16,700 nucleotides of DNA from Coriobacteriaceae bacterium. GTDB lineage: Bacteria; Actinomycetota; Coriobacteriia; Coriobacteriales; UMGS124. The position numbers were made by a program, and so were the translations under genes. Location: assembly GCA_019421015.1 (NCBI GenBank), contig JAHZGC010000008.1:1-16700 (forward strand), written 5' to 3'. Positions 1-6,047 of the stretch are shown here, piece by piece. The notes under the pieces are model-generated. The model made no database searches, was not told the origin of the DNA, and saw only the letters and a list, made by a program, of their open reading frames with translations. Each line of letters opens with the position of its first letter. The first letter of the stretch is position 1.

Positions 1-129
1 CGTTTTAACCCTCCCGTGCGCACAACCGTGTCGCTGGCGTATCTGACAGACAACCGTAATCCGGCCTTGGCGCTTCTGGCCCAGTTTCTAAGGGAGAAGT
101 TCGCGGGGAACGGCAGCGTGTTGGCATAG
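1..129 (+). CDS. C-terminal fragment, possible LysR-type transcriptional regulator
   Basis: An open frame enters from the left edge and ends at a TAG at 127-129, leaving 42 residues. The visible peptide contains TTVSLAYLTDNRNPALALL followed by an amphipathic stretch ending in FLREKF. That pattern, an SLAYL beta strand, a few polar residues, then a final helix of the type 'ALALLAQFLREKF', is common at the end of LysR effector-binding domains. The match is by general shape only, since the DNA-binding part lies outside the window. It converges on the radical SAM gene, with 384 non-coding bases between the two stop codons. The fragment could belong to another alpha/beta regulator or enzyme, so the family is a weak inference while the existence of the reading frame is fairly likely. 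Confidence 0.45.
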   Translation, partial: RFNPPVRTTVSLAYLTDNRNPALALLAQFLREKFAGNGSVLA

Positions 130-141
130 GGTTGGGGGCAT

Positions 142-163
142 GCGGGCTGAGCGGGGAGCCCGC
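142..163 (+). other. GC-rich hairpin downstream of the first gene
   Basis: GCGGGCT (142-148) and AGCCCGC (157-163) form a perfect 7-bp stem with an 8-base loop, starting 12 bases after the stop of the left-edge gene. No clear T tract follows, so it is a weak intrinsic terminator at best. It might instead stabilise the 3' end of the message. Confidence 0.35.
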
Positions 164-256
164 TTCCCGTTCGGGTTGGTCAGAGAGGCCTGTTTTGTGT
201 TGCCGCCGGTTTTTGCCTTCCTATTCGACCCGGCGCCCCCTTTTCTGGCCACTTTT

Positions 257-410
257 GAGGGTCGTGCGGGATGGCCCGACCCTCCAATGGACGTCCACCG
301 CCCCCTGCAGGCATATCAGATTACTAAAACAGCAGGTAACGTCGGTGCTCCGCCCGAACGCGCTACCCATACGGGTCGGCCAACCCCGCCGACCATCCCG
401 CACGACCCTC
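257..410. repeat. Inverted repeat in non-coding spacer (18-bp perfect arms)
   Basis: GAGGGTCGTGCGGGATGG at 257-274 recurs exactly, inverted, at 393-410. Weaker similarity extends outward through a TGGCC block. Each arm also folds locally: 257-264 pairs with 277-284 (8 bp, 12-base loop), and 374-380 pairs with 388-394 (7 bp, 7-base loop). The element fills much of the 384-base spacer between two converging genes. I see no convincing gene in 130-513. It could be a dispersed intergenic repeat or a bidirectional transcription end. No T tract supports classical termination on either strand. Confidence 0.6.
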
Positions 411-513
411 CCATGCGGCCACCGAACCCCCGGTTTCGCCGAATTTCCTGAACGGGAAGGCCCCCTCCCACATCCGCACGCGCTCAAATCGCCCCCGAGC
501 CTCCTTCGACCCT

Positions 514-1128
514 TTACTCCACCCACTCCCGAATCCGGTAGCGCACCCCAAGTTCCTCGCAGATCGCACGGCAGCGGTCCTCCTCCTCGGGGGTGAGCGT
601 GGTCTCCACCGTGGTCAGGGTCACCTCGGGCACGTAGCGGGCCGCTTCGCGGGCAAAGTCGAGCATGCCACCGAACGCCCCCTCGCCGTAGCGGCTTCGC
701 ACAATTTGCTGGTAACGGGCGGCGTCGGGGCTGTTCAGGCTGATCGAGACGCTGTCGACCACCCCTGCGAGCTCCGGCGCGATGTCGCGCCCGTTGATGA
801 GCGACCCCTGCCCGTTGGTGTTCACCCTGATCGGCTTGCCGTAGCGTTCCTTCACGGCCCGGGCCACGCGAACCAGCAGGTCAAAGGCCTCGGTCGGCTC
901 GCCGTAGCCGCAGAACACCACCTCGCGGTAGCGCTCTACGTCAAACGCCTCAAAGGCCGCCATGACCTCCTCAAAGGTGGGTTCACGCTCGAGCCACAGG
1001 CTGTCGGCACCGCCCACGCTGTCGCCCGACTGCCGCAGGCAGAACGTGCACGCGCAGGGGCAGCGGTTGGTCAGGTTCACATACAGGCCGTCGCCGACCT
1101 CGTAGACCAGGGTCATGGCCTTTTTCAC
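514..1128 (-). CDS. Small radical SAM protein, TatD-linked type
   Basis: This 204-residue protein binds a 4Fe-4S cluster and S-adenosylmethionine and should do radical chemistry on an unknown substrate. The cluster motif CX3CX2C is formed by C23, C27 and C30 in TNRCPCACTFC, after the typical opening GLYVNLTNRC. A GYGEP motif at 74-78 is the SAM-amino-group (GGE-like) motif, and VNTNGQGSLINGRD and SVSISLNSPD are core-barrel strands. It resembles the small radical SAM proteins encoded next to TatD nucleases, whose function is unknown. TatD itself is not in the window. The GTG at 1128 is chosen because AAAGGG lies 8 bases upstream; the ATG at 1116 has no well-spaced ribosome site. The frame remains open further upstream but overlaps yaaA. 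It is 100 bases downstream of yaaA on the same strand and may be co-transcribed. Confidence 0.85.
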   Translation of the reverse strand: MKKAMTLVYEVGDGLYVNLTNRCPCACTFCLRQSGDSVGGADSLWLEREPTFEEVMAAFEAFDVERYREVVFCGYGEPTEAFDLLVRVARAVKERYGKPIRVNTNGQGSLINGRDIAPELAGVVDSVSISLNSPDAARYQQIVRSRYGEGAFGGMLDFAREAARYVPEVTLTTVETTLTPEEEDRCRAICEELGVRYRIREWVE

Positions 1129-1228
1129 GATCGATGCCCTTTCTTCTCTCCCGGGTCCCACGTTCTGCCAAGCCTTCCGCCCCAATAAGCCTCCAGCTCC
1201 AAGGCCGGCGCGCCCTTGTCGGCCGACC

Positions 1229-2050
1229 CTACCGCACAAACACCAGGGTACCCGCCGTCGAGAGCCCCTCGTCCAGCGCGAACCCCATGGCGTCGAATCC
1301 CCGCAGATCGGCGGGGTTCTCCACCGCACGTTCGGCGCACCAGCGCACGAACGACCCCCGCGCCGCCTTGGCCTCGGTGGCCTTCTGCACCAGCTTGCCG
1401 TCGCGCACGGTGCCAAACAGGCAGGTGAGAAGCCCTGGCGACTCGGGGTTGCCTCCTTTGACAGAACCATGCCCACCGGCCGCCGTCCCGTCGCTCCCGT
1501 CCGACCCGCCAAAGTACGGCGTCACCGCCCGGGCGTACTCCACCGACGCCAGGTTCACCACCACGTCGGGCGCGGCCTCGGCCCCGTCGGTGGGGTCGGT
1601 CAGCGCCTCATAGAGCGACCCGCCCCAGAACCCGTAGAGATCCCGGGCACCGGCCACCGCTAGCTTGGCCTGCATCTCGAGCCGATAGGGCACCATGCCG
1701 TCGAAGGGCCGCACCACCCCATAGAATCCCGAGAGGATTCGCAGGTGGTCGCGCAGGTAGGCCAGCTCGTCCTCGGTCATGACCGAGGGAGCCATCGCCT
1801 GGTACTGGATCCCTTCGTAGGCCAGGATCGCCGGTGAGAGCCCGCGCTCCAGGTCCATGGCCTGTAGGCGTTCGTAGTTGAGGTCGGTCAGCGCGTCGCT
1901 GCATTTCCAGAGCGCCTGGGCCTCGTCGCGCGAGAGCTGCCGCAGCCGGTCGAGCAGCACCTGGGTGCGGTCGAGGTAGCGCGGTGGCCCCTCCCAGGGC
2001 AGGTCGTCGACGACGTTCATCTTCTTGGCGGGCGAGATTACAAGGCGCAT
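1229..2050 (-). CDS. yaaA: YaaA family (DUF328/UPF0246) peroxide-stress protein
   Basis: YaaA proteins limit intracellular free iron during hydrogen peroxide stress and bind DNA; this role is known from E. coli. The 273-residue product shows the family landmarks in order: N-terminal MRLVISPAKKMN, ILSGFYGVVRPFDGMVPYRLEM near 105-127, FWGGSLYEAL near 141-150 and VVNLASVEYARAV near 164-176. It is slightly longer than the usual ~255 residues because of a Gly/Ser-rich insert at about 181-206, after TPYF. The insert begins GGSDGSDGTAAGG and joins LLTCLFGTVRDGKLV, the expected next strand. The ATG at 2050 has GGAGA 4 bases upstream. It follows the PIN gene by 21 bases on the same strand. Recognition is confident; the effect of the insert is unknown. 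Confidence 0.92.
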   Translation of the reverse strand: MRLVISPAKKMNVVDDLPWEGPPRYLDRTQVLLDRLRQLSRDEAQALWKCSDALTDLNYERLQAMDLERGLSPAILAYEGIQYQAMAPSVMTEDELAYLRDHLRILSGFYGVVRPFDGMVPYRLEMQAKLAVAGARDLYGFWGGSLYEALTDPTDGAEAAPDVVVNLASVEYARAVTPYFGGSDGSDGTAAGGHGSVKGGNPESPGLLTCLFGTVRDGKLVQKATEAKAARGSFVRWCAERAVENPADLRGFDAMGFALDEGLSTAGTLVFVR

Positions 2051-2071
2051 GGGGTCTCCGATGGGGCGGGG

Positions 2072-2620
2072 TCAGGAGAGGGCGGTTTCGAGAGCAGCTG
2101 AGAATTTTGTTAGACGGTTGCGTTTGAGGGCAGCGAGCTCCTCTTCTAAGGTCCGTGGGGGATGGGATTTGCTGCAAACAAGATGACGAATTGCATCAGT
2201 GACCAACAAGGGGTCTTTGTGGAAAAGCAATAGCAAGAAGTCGTCGGGATGCGTTGCTTCAATCCCAAACGAGCCAAGCTTGTCGAATGGGAAATCGGCG
2301 ATGTTGTAGGTGACAATCGCCTGACAACATCCGGTCACGGCAGTTGCCAACACGTGTCCGTCATTTGTATCGGGTAGAATGTCAAAGGCACAACCATCCG
2401 ACGGAGGCTCCAGTGCATAGGGAAATGCTCGATTTGCGGCATCGAACATGCTCCGTGCCTTTGTAATGGCCGAGGGTCTTAGGTTCGCAATAGCCTTGAG
2501 AGATTCGTCAATAATTTTGTTAGACCACACCGGTTCAAATAATCCAACTTCACCGAGCGATAGCAAAACGTCAAGCGTCCACGAGGTAACAAAGATATTT
2601 GCATCTAAGACTGCTCTCAT
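2072..2620 (-). CDS. PIN-domain ribonuclease, probable toxin
   Basis: This 182-residue protein has the four acidic residues of a PIN nuclease: D6 in VLDANIFV, E39 in NKIIDES, D87 in LPDTNDGHVLATA, and D109 in TYNIADFP. PIN toxins cut RNA using Mg2+ or Mn2+ bound by these residues. The layout fits the PIN_3-type subgroup and is longer than a classic VapC (about 130). The extra C-terminal region from about 130 ends in a basic/hydrophobic helix. The ATG is only 3 bases after the stop of the helix-turn-helix gene, so translation is probably coupled, as in toxin-antitoxin pairs. GC content is clearly below that of the flanking yaaA and HAD genes, a sign of transfer. The substrate RNA cannot be read from the sequence. 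Confidence 0.85.
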   Translation of the reverse strand: MRAVLDANIFVTSWTLDVLLSLGEVGLFEPVWSNKIIDESLKAIANLRPSAITKARSMFDAANRAFPYALEPPSDGCAFDILPDTNDGHVLATAVTGCCQAIVTYNIADFPFDKLGSFGIEATHPDDFLLLLFHKDPLLVTDAIRHLVCSKSHPPRTLEEELAALKRNRLTKFSAALETALS

Positions 2621-2623
2621 AAG

Positions 2624-3037
2624 CTACCGATCAAATTGGGAGAGGTAATCTTCAACGTCCATATCGTAGAGACCGCCTGCGGTGGCCTGCTCGCGCAGCT
2701 CCTCCAGAGCCAACCGCGTTCTTTTTGCAGATGCCTGTTTGTAGGCGAGTGCATCGGAGAGCAGAACGCGCCGATGCCCCCCCTCGGAAACGCCCACGCA
2801 GGGCAAATCACCAGAGTCAACCATGCGGGCGACCGTGCGCGAAGAAACGCCCAGCAACTCGGCTACCTGACCGGTGGTTAGTGCTCTGTCTGCGTCTTCT
2901 TTTGCCTTGCCGCCGTTGATCACGCGTAAGACAGTTTTCACGACTTTGTATGATTCGGCGTCGAGCTCAGTCCGATTCCCGTGGGCGTCTACCAGGGCGG
3001 GCCCCATCCCATATGCTTCTTCTTGGGTGAGTAGCAT
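2624..3037 (-). CDS. Excisionase/MerR-like helix-turn-helix protein, probable antitoxin
   Basis: This 137-residue protein has a DNA-binding helix-turn-helix of the excisionase type at about 53-100: LTTGQVAELLGVSSRTVARMVDSGDLP, then a GGHRRV wing and a LLSDALAY helix. The N-terminal 50 residues lack a recognised fold. The C-terminal 37 residues (charged, with EELREQA and VEDYLSQF) would be the natural toxin-binding tail. It directly precedes the PIN nuclease, so I infer an antitoxin that also represses the operon. The ATG at 3037 is preferred because GAGGT lies 7 bases upstream; a TTG at 3052 would add five residues without a ribosome site. GC content is low, like its partner. Confidence 0.82.
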   Translation of the reverse strand: MLLTQEEAYGMGPALVDAHGNRTELDAESYKVVKTVLRVINGGKAKEDADRALTTGQVAELLGVSSRTVARMVDSGDLPCVGVSEGGHRRVLLSDALAYKQASAKRTRLALEELREQATAGGLYDMDVEDYLSQFDR

Positions 3038-3053
3038 AATGATACCTCGCAAA

Positions 3054-3112
3054 CGATGTCTGTTTTGTCCGTTTTCATTGTAACCCGCTTATGTGTAGAT
3101 GGGATCGATGTC
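3054..3112 (-). promoter_or_regulatory. Possible promoter/operator of the PIN-antitoxin pair
   Basis: On the minus strand a TACAAT hexamer (3077-3082) lies about 40 bases before the antitoxin start. The -35 region is poor. The heptamer CGATGTC occurs twice in the same orientation, at 3054-3060 and 3106-3112, bracketing the hexamer. That arrangement would suit autoregulation by the helix-turn-helix protein. This is suggestive only. Confidence 0.28.
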
Positions 3113-3149
3113 ATCCAAAGGCAACCGCCCGCCGCCCTTCCCCCGCGTC

Positions 3150-3833
3150 CTACACCACCGCGAGCAGCTCCTCGGGTCGTCGGCACATCGCGTCGGGCCC
3201 CTCGGCCATCAGCACTTCTTCGGGGAACATCCCCCACAACGCCGCCACCGCCGTGGTGCCCGCCGCGCGGGCTGCTTGCAGGTCAAAGGGGCTGTCGCCC
3301 ACGTAGGCGCAGGCCGCGGGCTCAAGCCCCAGCCGCCCGCATCCCATAAGGACCGGCTCAGGATCAGGCTTGTGCCGCTCACAGTCGTCGCTGCCGATTA
3401 CGAACTCAAAGGCGCCGTCGAGCCCAAAGAGCGCCAGCCCCCGCAGGGCCAGCTCGCGCCGCTTGGAGGTCACCACGCCCAGGCGCATCCCCCGTTTGCG
3501 CAGCTCGCTGACCGTGTGCGCTAATCCCGCGAACTCCCGCACCATCTCGTCGTGGTGGCTGTGGTTGTACGTGCGGTACACGTCGTGCAGCCGTTGCTGC
3601 ACCGCCGGGTCATCGGAGAAGTCGGCCATCTGCTGCGCCAGCGGCACGCCAACCTTTGCCATGAGCTGCCCGTCGGGCAGGGGAGCGCCGAGCACCTGGG
3701 CCGTCGCGTGCCTGAACGACGCGAGTATGAGGTCGTGGGTGTCGAGCAGCGTGCCGTCGAGGTCAAAGAGCACGCCGGCGATGCGGGGGCGGTCGGTAGG
3801 CGAGGGCTGGGCGGGCGAGACGACGGTCGGCAT
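3150..3833 (-). CDS. HAD-superfamily phosphatase, PpaX/phosphoglycolate phosphatase-like
   Basis: This 227-residue soluble hydrolase removes phosphate from a small phosphorylated metabolite through an aspartyl-phosphate intermediate. Motif I is FDLDGTLLDT, with D24 as nucleophile and D26 as acid/base. Motif II is VVTSKRR at about 120-126, motif III is K155 in ERHKPDPEP, and motif IV is GDSPFD at 179-184. A helical cap of about 60 residues sits between motifs I and II. Length and the HKPDPEP/VGDSPFDLQAA blocks fit PpaX (pyrophosphatase) or Gph-type enzymes, but sequence alone cannot fix the substrate. The ATG at 3833 is chosen because AAGGAG lies 9 bases upstream; the frame continues open upstream through the intergenic region but shows no protein-like sequence. 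It is transcribed divergently from the polysaccharide operon. Confidence 0.88.
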   Translation of the reverse strand: MPTVVSPAQPSPTDRPRIAGVLFDLDGTLLDTHDLILASFRHATAQVLGAPLPDGQLMAKVGVPLAQQMADFSDDPAVQQRLHDVYRTYNHSHHDEMVREFAGLAHTVSELRKRGMRLGVVTSKRRELALRGLALFGLDGAFEFVIGSDDCERHKPDPEPVLMGCGRLGLEPAACAYVGDSPFDLQAARAAGTTAVAALWGMFPEEVLMAEGPDAMCRRPEELLAVV

Positions 3834-3915
3834 GGGCGGGGGCTCCTTGGGCGCAAAGGGTAGGGAAGGGGCAGGCGTGCGGGCGCGCAGGGTTGTCGTG
3901 ATCAAGCGGGGCCAT

Positions 3916-3926
3916 TTTATAGCATC
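3916..3926 (-). promoter_or_regulatory. Candidate extended -10 promoter for the HAD gene
   Basis: On the minus strand TATAAA (3916-3921) is preceded by TG plus one base, giving an extended -10 element, about 83 bases before the HAD start codon. No good -35 box is seen at 16-18 bases, which an extended -10 can tolerate. Confidence 0.35.
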
Positions 3927-4017
3927 GTCCATACTTGTTTGCATCGGTAGCGCGACCTGTGAGGCGGAGGCTGGCTTGGCGACGGGGGTATTCTGGACTT
4001 GGCGACAGGGTGGCACT

Positions 4018-4243
4018 CTGGACGAGAACGGGACTTTGCGACTCGAGCGGGGTGTGCATTGGACGAGATTGGGCCTTTGCGACACAGTTTTGCCGACCAC
4101 GTGGAGGAACGTCGTACCAAACAAGCGCTGTACCTGTGGTGATACCGATGCACTATTAGATGCTATCCAAAAAGCATGTCGCAAACCTCTAATCTGGTCC
4201 ACTTCGACCCCGGCTAAAATCGCAAAGCTGCGGTTTCGTCCGC
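4018..4243. repeat. Imperfect inverted repeat built of 41-bp-period units
   Basis: Two ~25-bp units of the form tGGACGAgAnnGGgnCTTTGCGAC start at 4018 and 4059, 41 bases apart. Two inverted copies lie at 4178-4202 and 4219-4242, again 41 bases apart. The two 66-bp arms match at about two thirds of positions by hand alignment, including part of the 16-base spacer between units. Shorter relatives (CTGGCTTGGCGAC at 3971, CTGGACTTGGCGAC at 3993) extend the array to the left. The central 94 bases (4084-4177) show no gene. It may be a decayed miniature element or a dispersed intergenic repeat. The rest of 3834-4470 holds promoters and no supported coding sequence. Confidence 0.6.
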
Positions 4244-4373
4244 CGTGCGACATGAACCATCGGGCCCCGTCCGCCTTCTGCTGCCCGCCCCGCCGTTCAC
4301 CGACCGTCCGCGCTCTCCATTGTGTGCTACAAATGTCGATAGTTACGCTACCTGCACCTTTCGTGCGAGTATC

Positions 4374-4402
4374 TCCACACACCCTTGCCGAATCAGTATA
4401 AT
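4374..4402 (+). promoter_or_regulatory. Probable promoter of the NusG-like/polysaccharide operon
   Basis: A perfect TATAAT (4397-4402) is preceded, 17 bases upstream, by TCCACA (4374-4379; 4 of 6 to TTGACA). Transcription would start near 4409, leaving a leader of about 60 bases before the GTG of the first NusG-like gene. It is the best sigma-70-type match seen upstream of the operon. Confidence 0.5.
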
Positions 4403-4470
4403 TCCGCTAATTTTCACTCTCGCACTTTTGGATTCGTCGACCGGGACAGCAAGAAAGGGGGAGCGTCACC

Positions 4471-5163
4471 GTGGCAGCAGCCGTTCGTCAAGAAGTGAAA
4501 CGGGGGGGGGCGCTTTCTCCGCTATCTTGCGCCCTAGCGCCATCTAACCCGGCTTCGCGCCCCAGCGCCTCCAAAGCTCCCAGTGCCACCCCGCGCCCCA
4601 GCGCCTCCCAAGGTGCCGCCGCTCCCAGCGCCCCCGCGCGCTCCACAACCCGCCCCCTCACCTGTGTCCTCCACGTGACCCCCGGCAGCGAGCTCACCCT
4701 CTGCCGCCGCGTCTCCAAGGTTGCCCAGGATCACCTCACTGACTGCTACGTGCCCCAGAGCCAGCTCCCCATGCGCATCCAGGGCGTGTGGGAGTTCCGC
4801 GACTCGATCCTCTTCCCGGGCTACATCTTCCTCGAGACCCAGTCCGCCGACCTCCCGTCACTCGAGGCCGACCTCGGGCTCATCACCGACTACCACCGCC
4901 TGCTGCGCACTGAGGGTGGCGTCTCCGTCCTCACCCCCGACGAGGCCCAGGTGATTCAGGCCCTCTGCGGCCCCACCCATTATCTCCCCACGAGCTACGG
5001 CACCATCACCGCCGGCCAGCTCCACGTCTCCCACGGCCCGCTCAAGGGACGGGAGCACTCCGTCGTAAAGATCGACCGCCACAAGCGCTGCGCCTACGTC
5101 CGGGCGGGGCTGCTCGGCCGCGCCTCGGTGCGCGTGGGGTTGGAGGTGCCCACCAAGACCTAG
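4471..5163 (+). CDS. NusG-like specialised transcription factor 1 with low-complexity N-terminal extension
   Basis: This 230-residue NusG paralogue is likely to modify RNA polymerase elongation on the downstream glycan operon. The NGN domain starts near residue 62 (LTCVLHVTPGSE) and contains the hallmark ILFPGYIFLET. A KOW domain begins near 186 (VSHGPLKGREHSVVKIDRHKRCAYV). The first 60 residues are Ala/Ser/Pro-rich and partly encoded by a 36-bp tandem repeat. The usual WYV(I/V) start of the NGN domain is missing (TCVLHV instead), so it is more divergent than its partner at 5502. The GTG start is set by AAGAAAGGGGGA ending about 9 bases upstream. A run of nine G at codons 11-14 makes the frame sensitive to slippage. 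It could be a LoaP-type antiterminator, an anti-LoaP, or a leader regulator; the NusG fold is well supported, the direction of control is not. Confidence 0.85.
   Translation: MAAAVRQEVKRGGALSPLSCALAPSNPASRPSASKAPSATPRPSASQGAAAPSAPARSTTRPLTCVLHVTPGSELTLCRRVSKVAQDHLTDCYVPQSQLPMRIQGVWEFRDSILFPGYIFLETQSADLPSLEADLGLITDYHRLLRTEGGVSVLTPDEAQVIQALCGPTHYLPTSYGTITAGQLHVSHGPLKGREHSVVKIDRHKRCAYVRAGLLGRASVRVGLEVPTKT
4502..4510 (+). repeat. Poly-G (G9) tract in the start of NusG-like gene 1
   Basis: Nine consecutive G follow C4501. In the present length the frame reads through (K R G G A L S P). One G fewer leads to a TAG after about 8 further codons, and one G more to a TAA after about 13. No good alternative start follows before the NGN domain. 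This is the classic layout of a slipped-strand on/off switch. Confidence 0.8.
4556..4608 (+). repeat. 36-bp tandem repeat inside NusG-like gene 1
   Basis: CGCGCCCCAGCGCCTCC occurs at 4556-4572 and again at 4592-4608, giving a 36-base (12-codon) period. It encodes RPSASKAPSATP followed by RPSASQGAAAPS. The period keeps the frame, so copy-number change would alter only linker length. Confidence 0.65.
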
Positions 5164-5415
5164 CCGCACCCACACCCGCGCCACCGAGTCTCGCGATTTT
5201 GCCGCGCAAAGCCCATCGGCCCCTGGGGGAGAGGCCCCGCAGGTCCCAAGCCCCCGCCACGTCCCGGTGGTCTTTGCGCAGCAAACTCGAGGAGGCGTCC
5301 CTCTGGATTGCCCCCCAACGAGCCAGCCGCACAGTCCACATACCCCATCGCCGGCGGGGCGGTGCCACGAGTGGGTCCCGCGCGGTATGGGGGAACGCAT
5401 GCCCTCTTCTTCCCA

Positions 5416-5444
5416 GCGCCCCAAAAGCGACCTTTTGGGAGCGC
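5416..5444 (+). promoter_or_regulatory. Strong RNA hairpin in the leader of NusG-like gene 2
   Basis: CCCAAAAG (5420-5427) pairs with CTTTTGGG (5432-5439) around a CGAC loop. After one bulged A, GCGC (5416-5419) pairs with GCGC (5441-5444), for 12 bp in total. No T tract follows, so it is not an intrinsic terminator. It sits 58 bases before the start codon within the 338-base spacer 5164-5501, which has no other gene I can support. LoaP proteins are known to recognise hairpins in leader RNAs; that this is such a site is an inference. Confidence 0.5.
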
Positions 5445-5468
5445 AAGCATGGCCCAAAAGCCACGACC

Positions 5469-5485
5469 GGGAGGCCCGACCTCCC
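5469..5485 (+). promoter_or_regulatory. Small hairpin next to the ribosome site of NusG-like gene 2
   Basis: GGGAGG (5469-5474) and CCTCCC (5480-5485) form a perfect 6-bp stem with a CCCGA loop. It ends one base before the AGAAAGGG ribosome site (5487-5494). The ascending arm GGGAGG is itself purine-rich, so the hairpin may hide a decoy ribosome site or mark the leader for protein binding. Confidence 0.4.
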
Positions 5486-5501
5486 AGAAAGGGCGGTGTC
5501 C

Positions 5502-6047
5502 ATGCAGCCTAAATGGTATGTGATCCAGGTCCAGGGCGGCCGAGAGCACGCCATGGCCAAGCTCATCAGCGCCATGGCGCCCCAAGACCTGGTGCAGGAG
5601 TGCTTTGCCCCGTCGTTCACCGCCGACGTCAAGGTGCGCGGCGTGTGGTACCCAGCCAACAAAGTCATGTTCCCCGGATACGTCATAGCCACCACCTACG
5701 ACGCCCCCGCGCTCAAGCGCTCCCTGGTGGGCGTCCCCGAGTTCACCCGTCTGCTCAGCGCCGGCGGAACCGTGTTCGCGCCCCTCAACCGCCGCGACCG
5801 CTCCCTCATCGAGGGGCTCACCGAGCCCGGAAAGCGCACCGTGGCGATGTCGCAGGCCTACGCCGTGGGAGACCGCGTGGTGGTGACCAGCGGCCCCCTT
5901 ATGGGCCACGAAGCCTGGATCACGGGCTTCAACCGGAAGAAGAGCCTGGCGTTCCTCAAAGTGGACAACTTCCTCGGCAGAGACAACGTGACCGGACGAG
6001 CGGGGCTTGAGATTCTTGAGCGCAAAGCAGAACAGCCAACCGAATAA
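5502..6047 (+). CDS. loaP: LoaP-type NusG paralogue (processive antitermination factor)
   Basis: This 181-residue protein has the NusG hallmark opening KWYVIQVQGGREHAMAKLI at residues 4-22, then VMFPGYVIATTYD near 56-68. A C-terminal KOW domain follows at about 125-175 (AVGDRVVVTSGPLMGHEAWITGFNR). LoaP proteins join RNA polymerase on long biosynthetic operons, often by reading a hairpin in the leader, and let it pass terminators. The ATG at 5502 is chosen because AGAAAGGG lies about 8 bases upstream and the hallmark starts at residue 4; the frame is open back to 5199 but that stretch looks non-coding. Its stop overlaps the proposed start of the dehydratase gene by 41 bases. Position at the head of a glycan operon fits LoaP (or UpxY/RfaH-like) function; the exact subfamily needs a tree. 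Confidence 0.85.
   Translation: MQPKWYVIQVQGGREHAMAKLISAMAPQDLVQECFAPSFTADVKVRGVWYPANKVMFPGYVIATTYDAPALKRSLVGVPEFTRLLSAGGTVFAPLNRRDRSLIEGLTEPGKRTVAMSQAYAVGDRVVVTSGPLMGHEAWITGFNRKKSLAFLKVDNFLGRDNVTGRAGLEILERKAEQPTE

Noticed and set aside
1129..1512. Upstream extension of the radical SAM gene
   Set aside because: It would overlap the end of yaaA and adds low-complexity Arg-rich sequence; the GTG at 1128 has a well-placed ribosome site.
3834..4382. In-frame upstream extension of the HAD gene (183 codons)
   Set aside because: It runs through the repeat element and promoter region, while the ATG at 3833 has a clear AAGGAG and the HAD motif I follows at residue 24.
5491..5500. GGGCGGTGTC resembling the ops/JUMPstart element (GGCGGTAGCGT)
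   Set aside because: Only the first six bases agree, and it lies in the ribosome-site region; the match is too short to support an RfaH-type recruitment site.
5199..5501. In-frame upstream extension of the second NusG-like gene (101 codons)
   Set aside because: The sequence is not protein-like, the NusG hallmark begins four residues after the ATG at 5502, and that ATG has a good ribosome site.
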